In this document: piece after piece, positions 56,234 to 64,000 of the stretch
How the letters are laid out: every line of letters begins with the position of its first letter
Numbering within the stretch: the stretch's first letter is position 1
From: Microbacterium sp. ProA8
GTDB lineage: Bacteria; Actinomycetota; Actinomycetes; Actinomycetales; Microbacteriaceae
DNA length: 64,000 nt
Assembly (NCBI RefSeq): GCF_039905635.1
Contig: NZ_CP157000.1
Coordinates: 124,001-188,000, forward strand
Direction: 5' to 3'
Notes under the pieces: generated by a model
Database searches by the model: none
What the model was told of the DNA's origin: nothing
Seen by the model: the letters and a program-made list of their open reading frames with translations, nothing else
Position numbers and translations under genes: made by a program

Positions 56234-57247
56234 ATGAGCACCGAGGCCATGCGATCGGCTGTCACGATCGAGGAGGTCGCCGCCGCGGCGGGGGTCTCGC
56301 GGTCGACCGTGTCGCGCGTCGTCAACGGTTCGACCGCCGTCAGCCCGGAGGCCCTGGAGTCGGTCAAGCGAGCGATCGCCGACCTCAACTACGTGCCCAA
56401 CCGGGCCGCGCGGTCTCTGGCGAGCCAGAAGACGCACGCGGTCGCGCTCATCGTTCCCGAAGACACCACGAGGTTCTTCGGCGATCCCTTCTTCGCCGCC
56501 ATCGTGTCGGGCATCAACTCCCGCCTGAGTCGCTCGGACTACGTCCTCAACCTCTTCATCGCGAGTGACGACCCGGGCGACAAGACCACGAGCTACGTCC
56601 GCAGCGGCGCGGTGGACGGCGCCGTCGTGGTCTCGCACCACACCAGCGACACGTTCATCGACCGCATCGCCAGCGTCGTGCCGGTCGTCTACGGCGGCCG
56701 GCCGGTGCGCGAGCGCGAGCGCGACTACTACGTCGACGTCGACAACGTGCGCGGCGCCTACGACGCCACGGTGTACCTCATCGAGAGCGGACGCCGGCGC
56801 ATAGCGACGATCACGGGCCCTCGTGACATGCCCGCGGGCATCGACCGGCTCCAGGGCTACCGCGACGCGCTCGCAGCCTGGGAGCTCGACGAGATCGCCA
56901 TCGAGGACGGCAACTTCACCGCCGACGGCGGCGCCGACGCGATGCGCCGGATCCTCGCCTCGGGCGCCAAGCCCGACGCGGTGTTCGTGGCGAGCGACCT
57001 CATGGCCCGCGGTGTGCTCACCGTGCTCGCCCGAGCGGGCCTCCGCGTTCCCGACGACATCGCGATCATGGGCTTCGACGACTCGCCGGTGGCGACCTCG
57101 GTCACGCCGCAGCTCACGACCGTGCGCCAGCCGTCGTTCCAGCAGGGAGAGCGCATGGCCTCGGTGCTGATCGACCTCCTCGCGGGGCGGCATCCGCGTC
57201 ACGTCACGATTCTCGAGACGGAGCTCGTCGTCCGCGACTCGGTCTGA
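56234..57247 (+). CDS. cebR: CebR-like LacI-family repressor
   Basis: 337 residues, ATG behind gggaggagga. Helix-turn-helix 'TIEEVAAAAGVSRSTVSRVV', hinge 'NRAARSLASQKTHAVALIV', and the effector domain 'FFGDPFFAAIVSGINSRLSR' with 'IAIMGFDDSPVATSVTPQLT' match CebR/BglR proteins. It should bind the three GGGAGCGCTCCC-type sites before cebE and so control its own operon. In Streptomyces, cebR lies upstream of cebE; here it closes the operon. Confidence 0.92.
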   Translation: MSTEAMRSAVTIEEVAAAAGVSRSTVSRVVNGSTAVSPEALESVKRAIADLNYVPNRAARSLASQKTHAVALIVPEDTTRFFGDPFFAAIVSGINSRLSRSDYVLNLFIASDDPGDKTTSYVRSGAVDGAVVVSHHTSDTFIDRIASVVPVVYGGRPVRERERDYYVDVDNVRGAYDATVYLIESGRRRIATITGPRDMPAGIDRLQGYRDALAAWELDEIAIEDGNFTADGGADAMRRILASGAKPDAVFVASDLMARGVLTVLARAGLRVPDDIAIMGFDDSPVATSVTPQLTTVRQPSFQQGERMASVLIDLLAGRHPRHVTILETELVVRDSV

Positions 57248-57424
57248 GCCCGCCGGCGCCCTCCGCTCCTTGTGGTCGGCAGTCGGTTGTCGGCAGTCGC
57301 CGTCTCGCCGAAACCGGGGGTCCGCGCCGAAACCGAGGGCGACGCCATCGGTCTCGCCGCGGATTCCTTGTCTCGCCGAAATCGAGGCCGCCCCCGCCCC
57401 CGCGCGCGCAGCCGCGGCGCGCGG
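57248..57424. other. non-coding region with short repeated 'ctcgccgaaa' words
   Basis: Between the convergent cebR and VOC genes. The words tctcgccgaaaccgggg, gcgccgaaaccgaggg and tctcgccgaaatcgagg recur with irregular spacing, as does cggcagtcg. No convincing hairpin or gene. Confidence 0.4.
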
Positions 57425-58312
57425 TCAGCCGCGGCCGGGTGCGGTGGCGTGCAGCAGGTTGCGCCAGGGGTCGTCGAACGAGAGTGTGCGGCCGTCGTCG
57501 CGCACGTCGAACCCGTGGTGCCGCAGACGCTCGCCGAGCTCGCCGAGCGCGTCCGCGTCGGGCAGATCCAGGTCGACGCGGCCGAGGCCCAGGGCAGGCA
57601 TCCGTGGTCCGGCGCCGCGCGAGTTCCAGACGTTCATCGCCATGTGGTGGTGGTAGCCGCCCGCACTCACGAAGAGCGCCTGGTCGCCCAGCCCTGCGGT
57701 CTCGTCGAACCCGAGAGCGCCGACGTAGAACGCCCGCGCCGTGGCGACGTCGCCGACCGACAGATGCACGTGACCGACGGATGCCGCGTCCTGCCCGGTC
57801 GCGCCGCTCGCGGCCCGCTCTGTCAGGTGCTCCCGCAGGAAGGCGTTGGGGTCGAGGTACAGCGTCGCCATCTCGACCTGGCCGTGGACCCACGACCAGT
57901 CGGTGCGGACGCGGTCCCAGTAGAGCTCGACGCCGTTGCCCTCGGGGTCGGTGAGGTAGAAGGCCTGGCTGACGAGGTGATCGGCCGAGCCGGTGAACGT
58001 CTGCGGGGCGTGCTGCGCGACGCTGTACAGCGCGGCGGCCAGGGCCTCCTGCGTCTCGAACAGGATCGCCGTGTGGAAGAGGCCCGCCGCTCCGGGCGTG
58101 GCGTGCCGCAGCGCCGGCTCGTGCCGCAGCACCACGACTGCGCGGCCGCCGCGGCCGAGCACGACCTCGTCGCCGTCGGCCGAGAACACCTGCAGCGTGA
58201 TGACGTCGCGGTAGAACGCCGTCATGCCGTCCAGGTCGCCCACGAGGAGCGTGACGGCTCCCATCGATGTATCGGCGGCGAGGCGGTCGGATGCCGCGGC
58301 TACTTCATGCAT
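57425..58312 (-). CDS. VOC-family protein with two glyoxalase-like domains
   Basis: 295 residues from ATG 58312. Two beta-alpha-beta-beta-beta modules: 'VTLLVGDLDGMTAFYRDVIT' (about 18-130) and 'GHVHLSVGDVATARAFYVGA' (about 175-290). 'FYLTDPEGNGVELYWDRV' ends the first module and 'GGYHHHMAMNVWNSRG' lies in the second. This resembles catechol-2,3-dioxygenase-like proteins (CatE). Metal ligands are probably the histidines near 176 and 227 and a later glutamate. The reaction is unknown. Confidence 0.85.
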   Translation of the reverse strand: MHEVAAASDRLAADTSMGAVTLLVGDLDGMTAFYRDVITLQVFSADGDEVVLGRGGRAVVVLRHEPALRHATPGAAGLFHTAILFETQEALAAALYSVAQHAPQTFTGSADHLVSQAFYLTDPEGNGVELYWDRVRTDWSWVHGQVEMATLYLDPNAFLREHLTERAASGATGQDAASVGHVHLSVGDVATARAFYVGALGFDETAGLGDQALFVSAGGYHHHMAMNVWNSRGAGPRMPALGLGRVDLDLPDADALGELGERLRHHGFDVRDDGRTLSFDDPWRNLLHATAPGRG

Positions 58313-58364
58313 ACGAATACACAACGCCGCGGCATCCGATCGTCTTCCCTCCCCCTCCGTGACC

Positions 58365-58416
58365 GTGTCCCACTTTCACGCCGAACCGGGCGTCCGGGCG
58401 CGCGAAAGTGGGACAC
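58365..58416. terminator. 13-bp inverted repeat between uraA and the VOC gene
   Basis: Arms 58365-58377 (gtgtcccactttc) and 58404-58416 are perfect complements; an inner acgcc/ggcgt pair adds to the stem. It lies downstream of the minus-strand uracil permease and upstream of the VOC gene start. It could end the uraA transcript or be another dispersed palindrome. Confidence 0.55.
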
Positions 58417-58482
58417 GAAGGGCAGGAATCGGGACATGCCGCCGGAGACGGGCGAGGGAGAGGCCCGCGGCGTGGGCGGGGC

Positions 58483-59829
58483 TCAGCGGGGCTCGACGTC
58501 CTGCGGGTCGCCGCCGAGCTGCCCGACCGCCGGGATCGGGCCGCCGTCGTCGGCGCCGGTCTTGCGCCAGCGGGCGATGGCGTTGCCGAGGTGGTAGATC
58601 AGGAGGGCCGCCGCCGCACCGATGACGATCGCGCCGAGCTGGAAGTCGCCCCACTGCATCGTGAACCCGGCGATCGCGATGACGAGCGCGACCGCGCCGG
58701 TGTACTGGTTCACCGGGCGCGAGAAGTCGACGCGGTTGTCGACCCAGATCTTGATGCCGATGATGCCGATGAGCCCGTACAGCGCGGTCGTCACGCCGCC
58801 CAGCACGCCGGCCGGGATCGAGTTGAACACCGCGCCGACCACCGGCGACAGCGACAGCAGGATCGCGAAGAGACCGGCGACCCAGTACGCCGCCGTCGAG
58901 TACACGCGGGTGGCGGCCATGACGCCGATGTTCTCGCCGTACGTCGTCGTGCCCGAGCCGCCGAACGTACCCGCGAGCACGGTCGCCGCGCCATCGGCGA
59001 TGAGCGCGCGGCCGGTGTACTGGTTGACGGATGCCTCGGTCATGGTCGCGACGCCGCGCACGTGGCCGACGTTCTCGGCGATGAGCACCAGCACGACCGG
59101 CAGGAACATCGCGATGACGCTCCAGGTGCCCGGATCGCCGAAGGTGGGGAGGGCGAAGGTCGGAAGGCCGACCCACTGCCCGTTCGCGACAAGGTCGTTC
59201 ACCGCCGTGAAGTCCACCTCGCCGCGCAGCAGCGCCACGACGTAGCCGACGATCACGCCCAGGAAGATCGAGATCCGGCCGAGGAAGCCGCGGAACAGCA
59301 CACTGCACAGGATGACGGCGGCCAGCGTGATGGTCGCGGTGATCGGCGCCTGCTGGAAGTTCGTCCAGGCGACCGGCGCGAGGTTGAAGCCGATCAGCGC
59401 GACGATGGCGCCGGCGACGACCGGCGGCATGAGCTTCTCGATCCAGCCGAGGCCCGCGAACTGCACGATGAAGCCGACGGCCGCCAGCAGCACGCCGACG
59501 GCGACGATGCCGGCGAGCGCCGAGCCCATGCCCTGCGAGGCGGTGGCCGCCGTCACCGGGGCGATGAACGCGAACGACGAGCCGAGGTAACTGGGCAGGC
59601 GGTTCTTCGTGATGAGCAGGAACAGCAGGGTCCCGATGCCCGAGAAGAGCAGCGTCGTCGAGACCGGGAAGCCGGTGAGCACCGGCACCAGGAACGTGGC
59701 GCCGAACATCGCGATGACGTGCTGTGCGCCGATCGCGACGGTCGCGGGCCAGTTCAGGCGCTCGTCGGGCTTGACGACCTTGCCCGGTTCGACGGTCCGG
59801 CCGTTGCCGTGAAGGGTCCACAGAGGCAT
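58483..59829 (-). CDS. uraA: uracil/xanthine permease family transporter (UraA-like)
   Basis: 448 residues with about 13-14 helices of the NCS2 fold. 'PATVAIGAQHVIAMFGATFL', 'VLVLIAENVGHVRGVATMTE' and 'FGGSGTTTYGENIGVMAATR' are seen. The TTYGENIGV signature is that of uracil permeases rather than urate or xanthine carriers. It is a proton symporter in the membrane. It is monocistronic, not part of the purine island, though a nucleobase link is natural. Confidence 0.9.
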   Translation of the reverse strand: MPLWTLHGNGRTVEPGKVVKPDERLNWPATVAIGAQHVIAMFGATFLVPVLTGFPVSTTLLFSGIGTLLFLLITKNRLPSYLGSSFAFIAPVTAATASQGMGSALAGIVAVGVLLAAVGFIVQFAGLGWIEKLMPPVVAGAIVALIGFNLAPVAWTNFQQAPITATITLAAVILCSVLFRGFLGRISIFLGVIVGYVVALLRGEVDFTAVNDLVANGQWVGLPTFALPTFGDPGTWSVIAMFLPVVLVLIAENVGHVRGVATMTEASVNQYTGRALIADGAATVLAGTFGGSGTTTYGENIGVMAATRVYSTAAYWVAGLFAILLSLSPVVGAVFNSIPAGVLGGVTTALYGLIGIIGIKIWVDNRVDFSRPVNQYTGAVALVIAIAGFTMQWGDFQLGAIVIGAAAALLIYHLGNAIARWRKTGADDGGPIPAVGQLGGDPQDVEPR

Positions 59830-59977
59830 GCGCGCGCTCCTTGCGCTCGGGGGATGGTGCGAGCATCACCCTAGCGAGCAGCGGCGCCGGTGCGAGTTGC
59901 CCCGGTCATGCGGCATCCGAGAGGCTGGAGCCGCGCCCCCGGCGCCGATGCGTGCGCGACCGATGTGACGGAGAGAT

Positions 59978-60814
59978 GTGACCGACCCAGCGATTCCCCC
60001 GACGCCCCCCTTCGCCGCGCCCGCGCCCGCAGTTGCGCCGAACACGTCGATGCAGGGCGTGCCGCCGGCGCTCGAGCTGCGTGGCCTGCACAAGCGGTTC
60101 GGGCAGAAGGTCGCGGTCGCCGATCTGAGCCTGCACGTGCCCGCCGGGTCGTTCTACGGGCTGGTCGGCCCCAACGGCGCCGGCAAGACGACGACGCTGT
60201 CGATGGCGACGGGTCTGCTCGCACCCGACGCCGGCCAGGCGCTCGTGCACGGCGTCGACGTCTGGCGCGATCCGGTCACGGCCAAAGCGATGCTCGGCAA
60301 CCTCGCCGACGGCGTCAAGCTGTTCGACCGGCTCACCGGCGAGCAGCTCGTCACCTACAACGGCCTGCTGTTCGGCATCCCCCACGACGAGATCGCGCGT
60401 CGCACGGCCGATCTCCTCGCCCTGATGGACATGACGGATGCCGCGGGCACGATGGTCGTCGACTACTCGGCCGGCATGACCAAGAAGATCGCGCTCGCGT
60501 GCGCGCTCGTCCACGCACCGCGGCTGCTCGTGCTGGACGAGCCGTTCGAGTCGGTCGACCCGGTGTCGGCGGCCAACATCCAGGACATCCTGACCAGCTA
60601 CGTCGCCGGCGGCGGCACCGTCATCGTGTCCAGCCACTCGATGGATCTCGTGCAGCGGATGTGCGACCACGTCGCGATCGTCGCGGCCGGCCGCCTGCTG
60701 GTCGCCGGGACCGTGGACGACGTGCGCGCGGGGCAGTCGCTGCAGGACCGCTTCGTCGAGCTCGTCGGGGGCCGCCGTCACACGGAAGGGCCGGAATGGT
60801 TGCGACGCTCCTGA
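59978..60814 (+). CDS. ABC-2 type transporter ATPase
   Basis: 278 residues, GTG 59978 behind gacggagag. Walker A is GPNGAGKTTT, signature YSAGMTKKIALACA, Walker B LLVLDEPFESVD, H-loop SSHSMDLV. The signature is altered from LSGGQ to YSAGM, as often in exporters of this class. It overlaps the membrane-protein gene by 19 bases. Substrate unknown. Confidence 0.92.
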   Translation: MTDPAIPPTPPFAAPAPAVAPNTSMQGVPPALELRGLHKRFGQKVAVADLSLHVPAGSFYGLVGPNGAGKTTTLSMATGLLAPDAGQALVHGVDVWRDPVTAKAMLGNLADGVKLFDRLTGEQLVTYNGLLFGIPHDEIARRTADLLALMDMTDAAGTMVVDYSAGMTKKIALACALVHAPRLLVLDEPFESVDPVSAANIQDILTSYVAGGGTVIVSSHSMDLVQRMCDHVAIVAAGRLLVAGTVDDVRAGQSLQDRFVELVGGRRHTEGPEWLRRS

Positions 60815-62373
60815 GGCTGCGCTTCCGGGTGCTCGGCAACCAGCTCGCGCGCAGCCCCTGGCAGCTGGTCGGCTTCATCTTCGGGGCGATCTACGGGCTG
60901 GGCCTCCTGGCCGCCATCGCCGTAGGGCTGGTGCTGCTCGGCTTCGGCGACCTGCGGCTGGCGAGCAGTGTCATCGTCGGCGTCGGGTCGGTGGTGACGC
61001 TGGGCTGGGCGCTCGTTCCCCTGGTGGCGTTCGGCGTCGACACGACGCTGGATCCCACCCGGCTCGTGGTCTTCCCGATGTCGCTGCCCCGCATGATGGT
61101 CGCGCTGACGCTCGCGGGCGTCTGCGGCATCCCCGGAATCATCACGTCCGCCGCGGCGATCGCGACGATCGCGACGTGGGCGCACTGGCCGGCGGCCATC
61201 GCCGCGTGGGCGGTGAGCACCCCCGTCGCCGTGCTGACCGCCGTCGTGGCCTCGCGCGCCGTCGCGTCAGTCGCCTCGGGGCTTGGCAGCGGGCGGCGCT
61301 TCCGGGAGGTGTCGGGGACCGTCATCTTTATCCCCCTGATCCTCGCCGGGCCGATCATCGCCGGCGTCGCGACAGGGTTCGCAGTGAACGTCGACACCCT
61401 CGCGGAAGCGATCCCGGTGCTGGGCTGGACGCCGCTCGGTGCCGCGTGGGCGGTTCCCGCGGCCGCCGCGGCGGGCGATCTGCCCGAGGCGGGTGCGAAG
61501 CTCCTCATCGCCCTCGTCACGCTCGCGGTGCTCTGGCTGCTGTGGCGCGCGTCGCTCGGCCGTTCCCTGGTGCGCCCGTCGCACACCTCCGCCGCGCCGG
61601 TGCGCGCGGGTTCCATCGGATGGTTCGGCCGTGTGCCGACCGGCGCGGCGGGTGCGATCTTCGCGAGGGCGGTCACCTATTGGATGCGCGACCCGCGGTA
61701 CCTCCGCCAGCTGATCGGCGCGCCGCTGGTGCCCGTGCTGCTGTGGTTCTACGCGCGCGACGGCGACCCGCTGGTGGCCCTGACGTTCGCGGGTCCGATC
61801 ATCGCGATGGTGATCGGCATCGTCATCTACGCCGACATCTCGTACGACGGCACCGCGTTCGGCACCGAGCTCATCACCGGCGCCTCCGGACGCGCCGATC
61901 GGATCGGCCGCAGCCTCGCCGCGGCAGCTGTGGCCCTGCCCCTGGTGCTGCTCGCCGTGATCGTGCCGTTCGCCCTGTCGGGTCAGTGGGAGCAGTTCCC
62001 CGGGATCCTCGGCATGTCGGTCGGCATCCTGCTCACCTGCTACGGCGTGTGCGCGGTGACGTCGGCACAGCTGGTGGTGCCTGTCGCGGCATCCGGCGAC
62101 AACCCGTTCAAGCGGGTGCCCGGCACCACGTTCCTGCAGGGCATGGCGTTCTTCGGCATCTGGCTCGTGGCGCTCGTGCTGTCGGCGCCGGTCGTGATCG
62201 TCGGCCTGATCGGCTACTTCACGCAGAACGCGACGCTCAGCTGGATCGCGTGCGCGGTCGGGTTCGTGGTCGGCATCGCGGTCCTCATCGGCGGCATCCT
62301 GCTCGGCGGCCGCATGCTGGACACCACCGCGCCGGTGCTGCTCGCGCGGCTCAAGGCGATGAAGAACGCCTGA
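60796..62373 (+). CDS. ABC transporter membrane protein
   Basis: 525 residues from ATG 60796, starting inside the ATPase gene (19-base overlap). About 12 hydrophobic segments, with a central polar loop (about 265-300). Segments such as 'LVVFPMSLPRMMVALTLAGV' and 'PRYLRQLIGAPLVPVLLWFY' are typical of actinobacterial ABC-2-like exporters. It works with the preceding ATPase. What it exports cannot be read. Confidence 0.87.
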   Translation: MVATLLRLRFRVLGNQLARSPWQLVGFIFGAIYGLGLLAAIAVGLVLLGFGDLRLASSVIVGVGSVVTLGWALVPLVAFGVDTTLDPTRLVVFPMSLPRMMVALTLAGVCGIPGIITSAAAIATIATWAHWPAAIAAWAVSTPVAVLTAVVASRAVASVASGLGSGRRFREVSGTVIFIPLILAGPIIAGVATGFAVNVDTLAEAIPVLGWTPLGAAWAVPAAAAAGDLPEAGAKLLIALVTLAVLWLLWRASLGRSLVRPSHTSAAPVRAGSIGWFGRVPTGAAGAIFARAVTYWMRDPRYLRQLIGAPLVPVLLWFYARDGDPLVALTFAGPIIAMVIGIVIYADISYDGTAFGTELITGASGRADRIGRSLAAAAVALPLVLLAVIVPFALSGQWEQFPGILGMSVGILLTCYGVCAVTSAQLVVPVAASGDNPFKRVPGTTFLQGMAFFGIWLVALVLSAPVVIVGLIGYFTQNATLSWIACAVGFVVGIAVLIGGILLGGRMLDTTAPVLLARLKAMKNA

Positions 62374-62514
62374 CCCCGGATGCCTCGGCGAGGCGGCGTC
62401 ACTGCCTCCGGCTTGCCGAGCCGAGGTCACAGGTGATTCTGCCTCCGCGGTTCGTATGAGAACCGTAATGATTGCGATGGCTCCGCGCGCTGCGGCACGG
62501 ATCAGGATGGTGTC

Positions 62515-63051
62515 ATGAAGCGGGCAACGGTGATCGGGACAGCGGTGGGCGCCGTTGTGGTGGTGGGCGTCGCCGCGGCGATCGCCTTCTCGGCGAGCGG
62601 GGACGCCGGGCTCGCCGGCTCCGGGGGCTCCTCGCCGACCGCCTCCGCGACGGCAGAGCCCAGCGCTTCTCCGTCAGCGGACCGCCAGAGTCCGGAGCCG
62701 ACCGCCGAGCCGCAGGCGAGCGAGACCGCCCCGGCGCCGGGCGCCTACGTCGACTACAGCGAGGAGGCACTCGCCGCAGCGAGCGGCACGAGGGTCTTGT
62801 TCTTCCATGCGCCCTGGTGTCCGCAGTGTCGCGCGCTGGAGTCCGACATCCTCGCTGCCGGGGTGCCGGCAGGCGTCACGGTGGTCAAAGTGGACTACGA
62901 CTCACACCAGGATCTGCGTCAGCAGTACGGCGTCAGGATCCAGACGACGGTGGTGGCCCTGGATGGCGAGGGCAACGGCACCGCCACCTTCGTCGCGTAC
63001 GACGAGCCGACTCTGGCAGCGGCACTGTCGGGGCTCGGACTCAGCGGCTGA
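62515..63051 (+). CDS. membrane-anchored thioredoxin-like protein
   Basis: 178 residues. One N-terminal helix (about 4-25), then a 50-residue S/P/A-rich spacer (SPTASATAEPSASPSADRQS), then a thioredoxin fold with the active site APWCPQCRALE. It should act outside the membrane. Its stop overlaps the CcdA start (TGATG), so CcdA probably supplies its electrons. 'GVRIQTTVVALDGEGNGTA' holds the usual cis-proline region without the proline, which is unusual. Confidence 0.87.
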   Translation: MKRATVIGTAVGAVVVVGVAAAIAFSASGDAGLAGSGGSSPTASATAEPSASPSADRQSPEPTAEPQASETAPAPGAYVDYSEEALAAASGTRVLFFHAPWCPQCRALESDILAAGVPAGVTVVKVDYDSHQDLRQQYGVRIQTTVVALDGEGNGTATFVAYDEPTLAAALSGLGLSG

Positions 63052-63800
63052 TGCTCGCGCTGACGGTCGTCTCGTTCGCGGCCGGAGTGCTGACGGTTCT
63101 CGCCCCGTGCGTGCTCCCGCTGCTTCCGGTGATCGTCGGAGGCACCGCTGTGCGGACGGCTTCGACAGCCCAGGCCGCCGAGCGCGAGTGGTACCGCCCG
63201 CTCGTGATCACGGCATCCCTCGCGGTATCGGTCGTGGTGTTCACCCTGCTTCTGAAGGCGACCACCGCACTCCTGGGGGTTCCCACCTGGGTCTGGCAGG
63301 CGGCGTCGGGCGTCATCGTCGCCGCCTTCGGGCTCACGATGGTGTTCCCCGGTCTCTGGGAGCGGCTCACGGTGGCGGCCGGCTGGCAGGCGGGCGGCGG
63401 GCGGCTGCTCGATCGGGGCTACCGCCGGGGCGGGCTGAGCGGCGACATCGCCCTGGGCGCGGCTCTCGGTCCGGCTTTCAGCAGCTGCAGCCCCACGTAC
63501 GCCCTGATCGTCGCCGCGGTGCTTCCGGCGAGCTTCGCCGCCGGCGTCCTGTACGTCTCGGCCTACGCCGTCGGCCTCGCCCTCGCACTGCTCGGGATCG
63601 CTCTGGCCGGCACAGCGCTCGTTCGCCGGCTGGGCTGGCTCGCCGATCCCCGTGGCGTGTTCCGTCGCGTGATCGGCGGCCTGCTGGTGCTGGTGGGGGT
63701 GGCCGTCGCACTCGGCTGGGATCGTGTGGTGCAGGCGTGGGTGCTCGAACAGGGGTGGTACGGCCCGATCGAGAACATCGAGCAGATGCTGCTGGGGTGA
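63051..63800 (+). CDS. ccdA: CcdA-family thiol-disulfide membrane transporter
   Basis: 249 residues, six helices. The two conserved cysteines are in 'GVLTVLAPCVLPLLPVIVGG' and 'GPAFSSCSPTYALIVAAVLP', each in a proline-rich helix. It passes reducing power from cytoplasmic thioredoxin to partners outside, here the adjacent thioredoxin-like protein. No cytochrome c maturation genes are nearby, so the pair may serve general thiol repair. Confidence 0.92.
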   Translation: MLALTVVSFAAGVLTVLAPCVLPLLPVIVGGTAVRTASTAQAAEREWYRPLVITASLAVSVVVFTLLLKATTALLGVPTWVWQAASGVIVAAFGLTMVFPGLWERLTVAAGWQAGGGRLLDRGYRRGGLSGDIALGAALGPAFSSCSPTYALIVAAVLPASFAAGVLYVSAYAVGLALALLGIALAGTALVRRLGWLADPRGVFRRVIGGLLVLVGVAVALGWDRVVQAWVLEQGWYGPIENIEQMLLG

Positions 63801-63854
63801 GCGGGCCTGTCTCGCGGCGCGGCGGACCCACCCGCGCATTCGCGGCGGCGCGGC

Positions 63855-64000
63855 TCAGGCGGAAGTGAGGCGCTCGAGCAGCTCGCGATAGCGGGCGGTC
63901 GTGCGCGCCACGATGTCGGCCGGAAGCGCCGGGGGCTCGCCCTCGCGCGGAGCGGGCCAGTTCGCGGCGAGCCAGTCGCGCACGATCTGCTTGTCGAAGC
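63855..64000 (-). CDS. purC: PurC (SAICAR synthase), C-terminal end only
   Basis: The last 48 or so codons are visible, reading 'FDKQIVRDWLAANWPAPREG' then 'EPPALPADIVARTTARYREL' and 'LERLTSA'. The DKQxVRDWL motif followed by 'LP..IV..T..RY.E..ERLT' is the C-terminus of SAICAR synthase of purine synthesis. The gene starts beyond base 64000. The strand matches purQ and purS. Confidence 0.85.
   Translation of the reverse strand, partial: FDKQIVRDWLAANWPAPREGEPPALPADIVARTTARYRELLERLTSA

Noticed and set aside
53345..57202. A 1,285-codon minus-strand open frame across cebF-cebR
   Set aside because: It is the antisense shadow of the ceb operon. The composition is H/R/D-rich with no recognisable domain.
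58483..59829. Urate or xanthine permease belonging to the purine island
   Set aside because: The TTYGENIGV signature indicates the uracil permease branch, and the gene is separated from the island by the ceb operon.
62440..62514. Zur/Fur-like box (atgagaaccgtaatgattgc) before the thioredoxin/ccdA pair
   Set aside because: The match is one-sided and lacks the needed dyad, so it was not annotated.

Overview
The window is high-GC actinobacterial DNA, most likely from Microbacterium or a close relative in the Microbacteriaceae. The signs are strong G/C third positions, many GTG starts, ATGA or TGATG gene overlaps, abundant 'ggatgcc/ggcatcc' words, and two families of short palindromic repeats scattered between genes and inside some of them. 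I see no tRNA, rRNA, CRISPR, phage or insertion-sequence genes. All product calls are from reading motifs by eye; no database was searched.

Layout. 1-3335: two SRPBCC-domain genes around an alpha/beta hydrolase, a perfect 15-bp hairpin, and a fatty-acid desaturase. 3522-11559 (minus): a complete potassium operon, small membrane ORF-kdpF-A-B-C-D-E. 11784-13167: a ribbon-helix-helix (HicB-like) protein with a DUF4097 protein. 13263-15049: sufS-sufU. 15121-17247: a second potassium-type transporter (KimA-like). 17576-23656: a VanZ/RDD membrane protein whose 5' end is duplicated, an M20 amidohydrolase, a LacI regulator with a GH13 alpha-glucosidase, and apt. 23921-48273: a large purine-catabolism island. 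48575-51015: a 2-hydroxyacid dehydrogenase, a DUF1761 protein, purQ and purS. 51189-57247: a cellobiose/beta-glucoside operon (cebEFG-bglC-cebR) with three CebR-type operators. 57425-64000: a VOC protein, a uracil permease, an ABC exporter, a thioredoxin/CcdA pair, and the 3' end of purC.

The purine island is the main point of interest. It encodes input of oxidised guanine (8-oxoguanine deaminase), xanthine dehydrogenase (FAD subunit plus a fused 2Fe-2S/molybdenum subunit) with its maturation factors XdhC and a MocA-like enzyme, then uricase, HIU hydrolase and OHCU decarboxylase, then allantoinase, allantoate amidohydrolase and ureidoglycine-glyoxylate aminotransferase. Two NitT/TauT-type ABC importers sit inside it, with an XRE-cupin regulator. 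Two proteins are unusual. One is an allantoinase fused to an acetamidase/formamidase domain. The other is an AtzH/HpxZ-like domain fused to an AtzE/HpxY-like amidase. Because the aminotransferase of this family makes oxalurate, I infer that these two fusions finish an oxalurate-to-oxalate branch without the usual HpxW enzyme. Direct repeats of GTnAC/GAAAC with an 11-nt period lie upstream of four purine transcription units and look like GlnR-type nitrogen control.

Short palindromic repeats sit in three convergent gene junctions. They also lie in frame inside KdpB, SufS, AllC and the linker of the fused xanthine dehydrogenase, so they appear to have been mobile and to have shaped proteins here.
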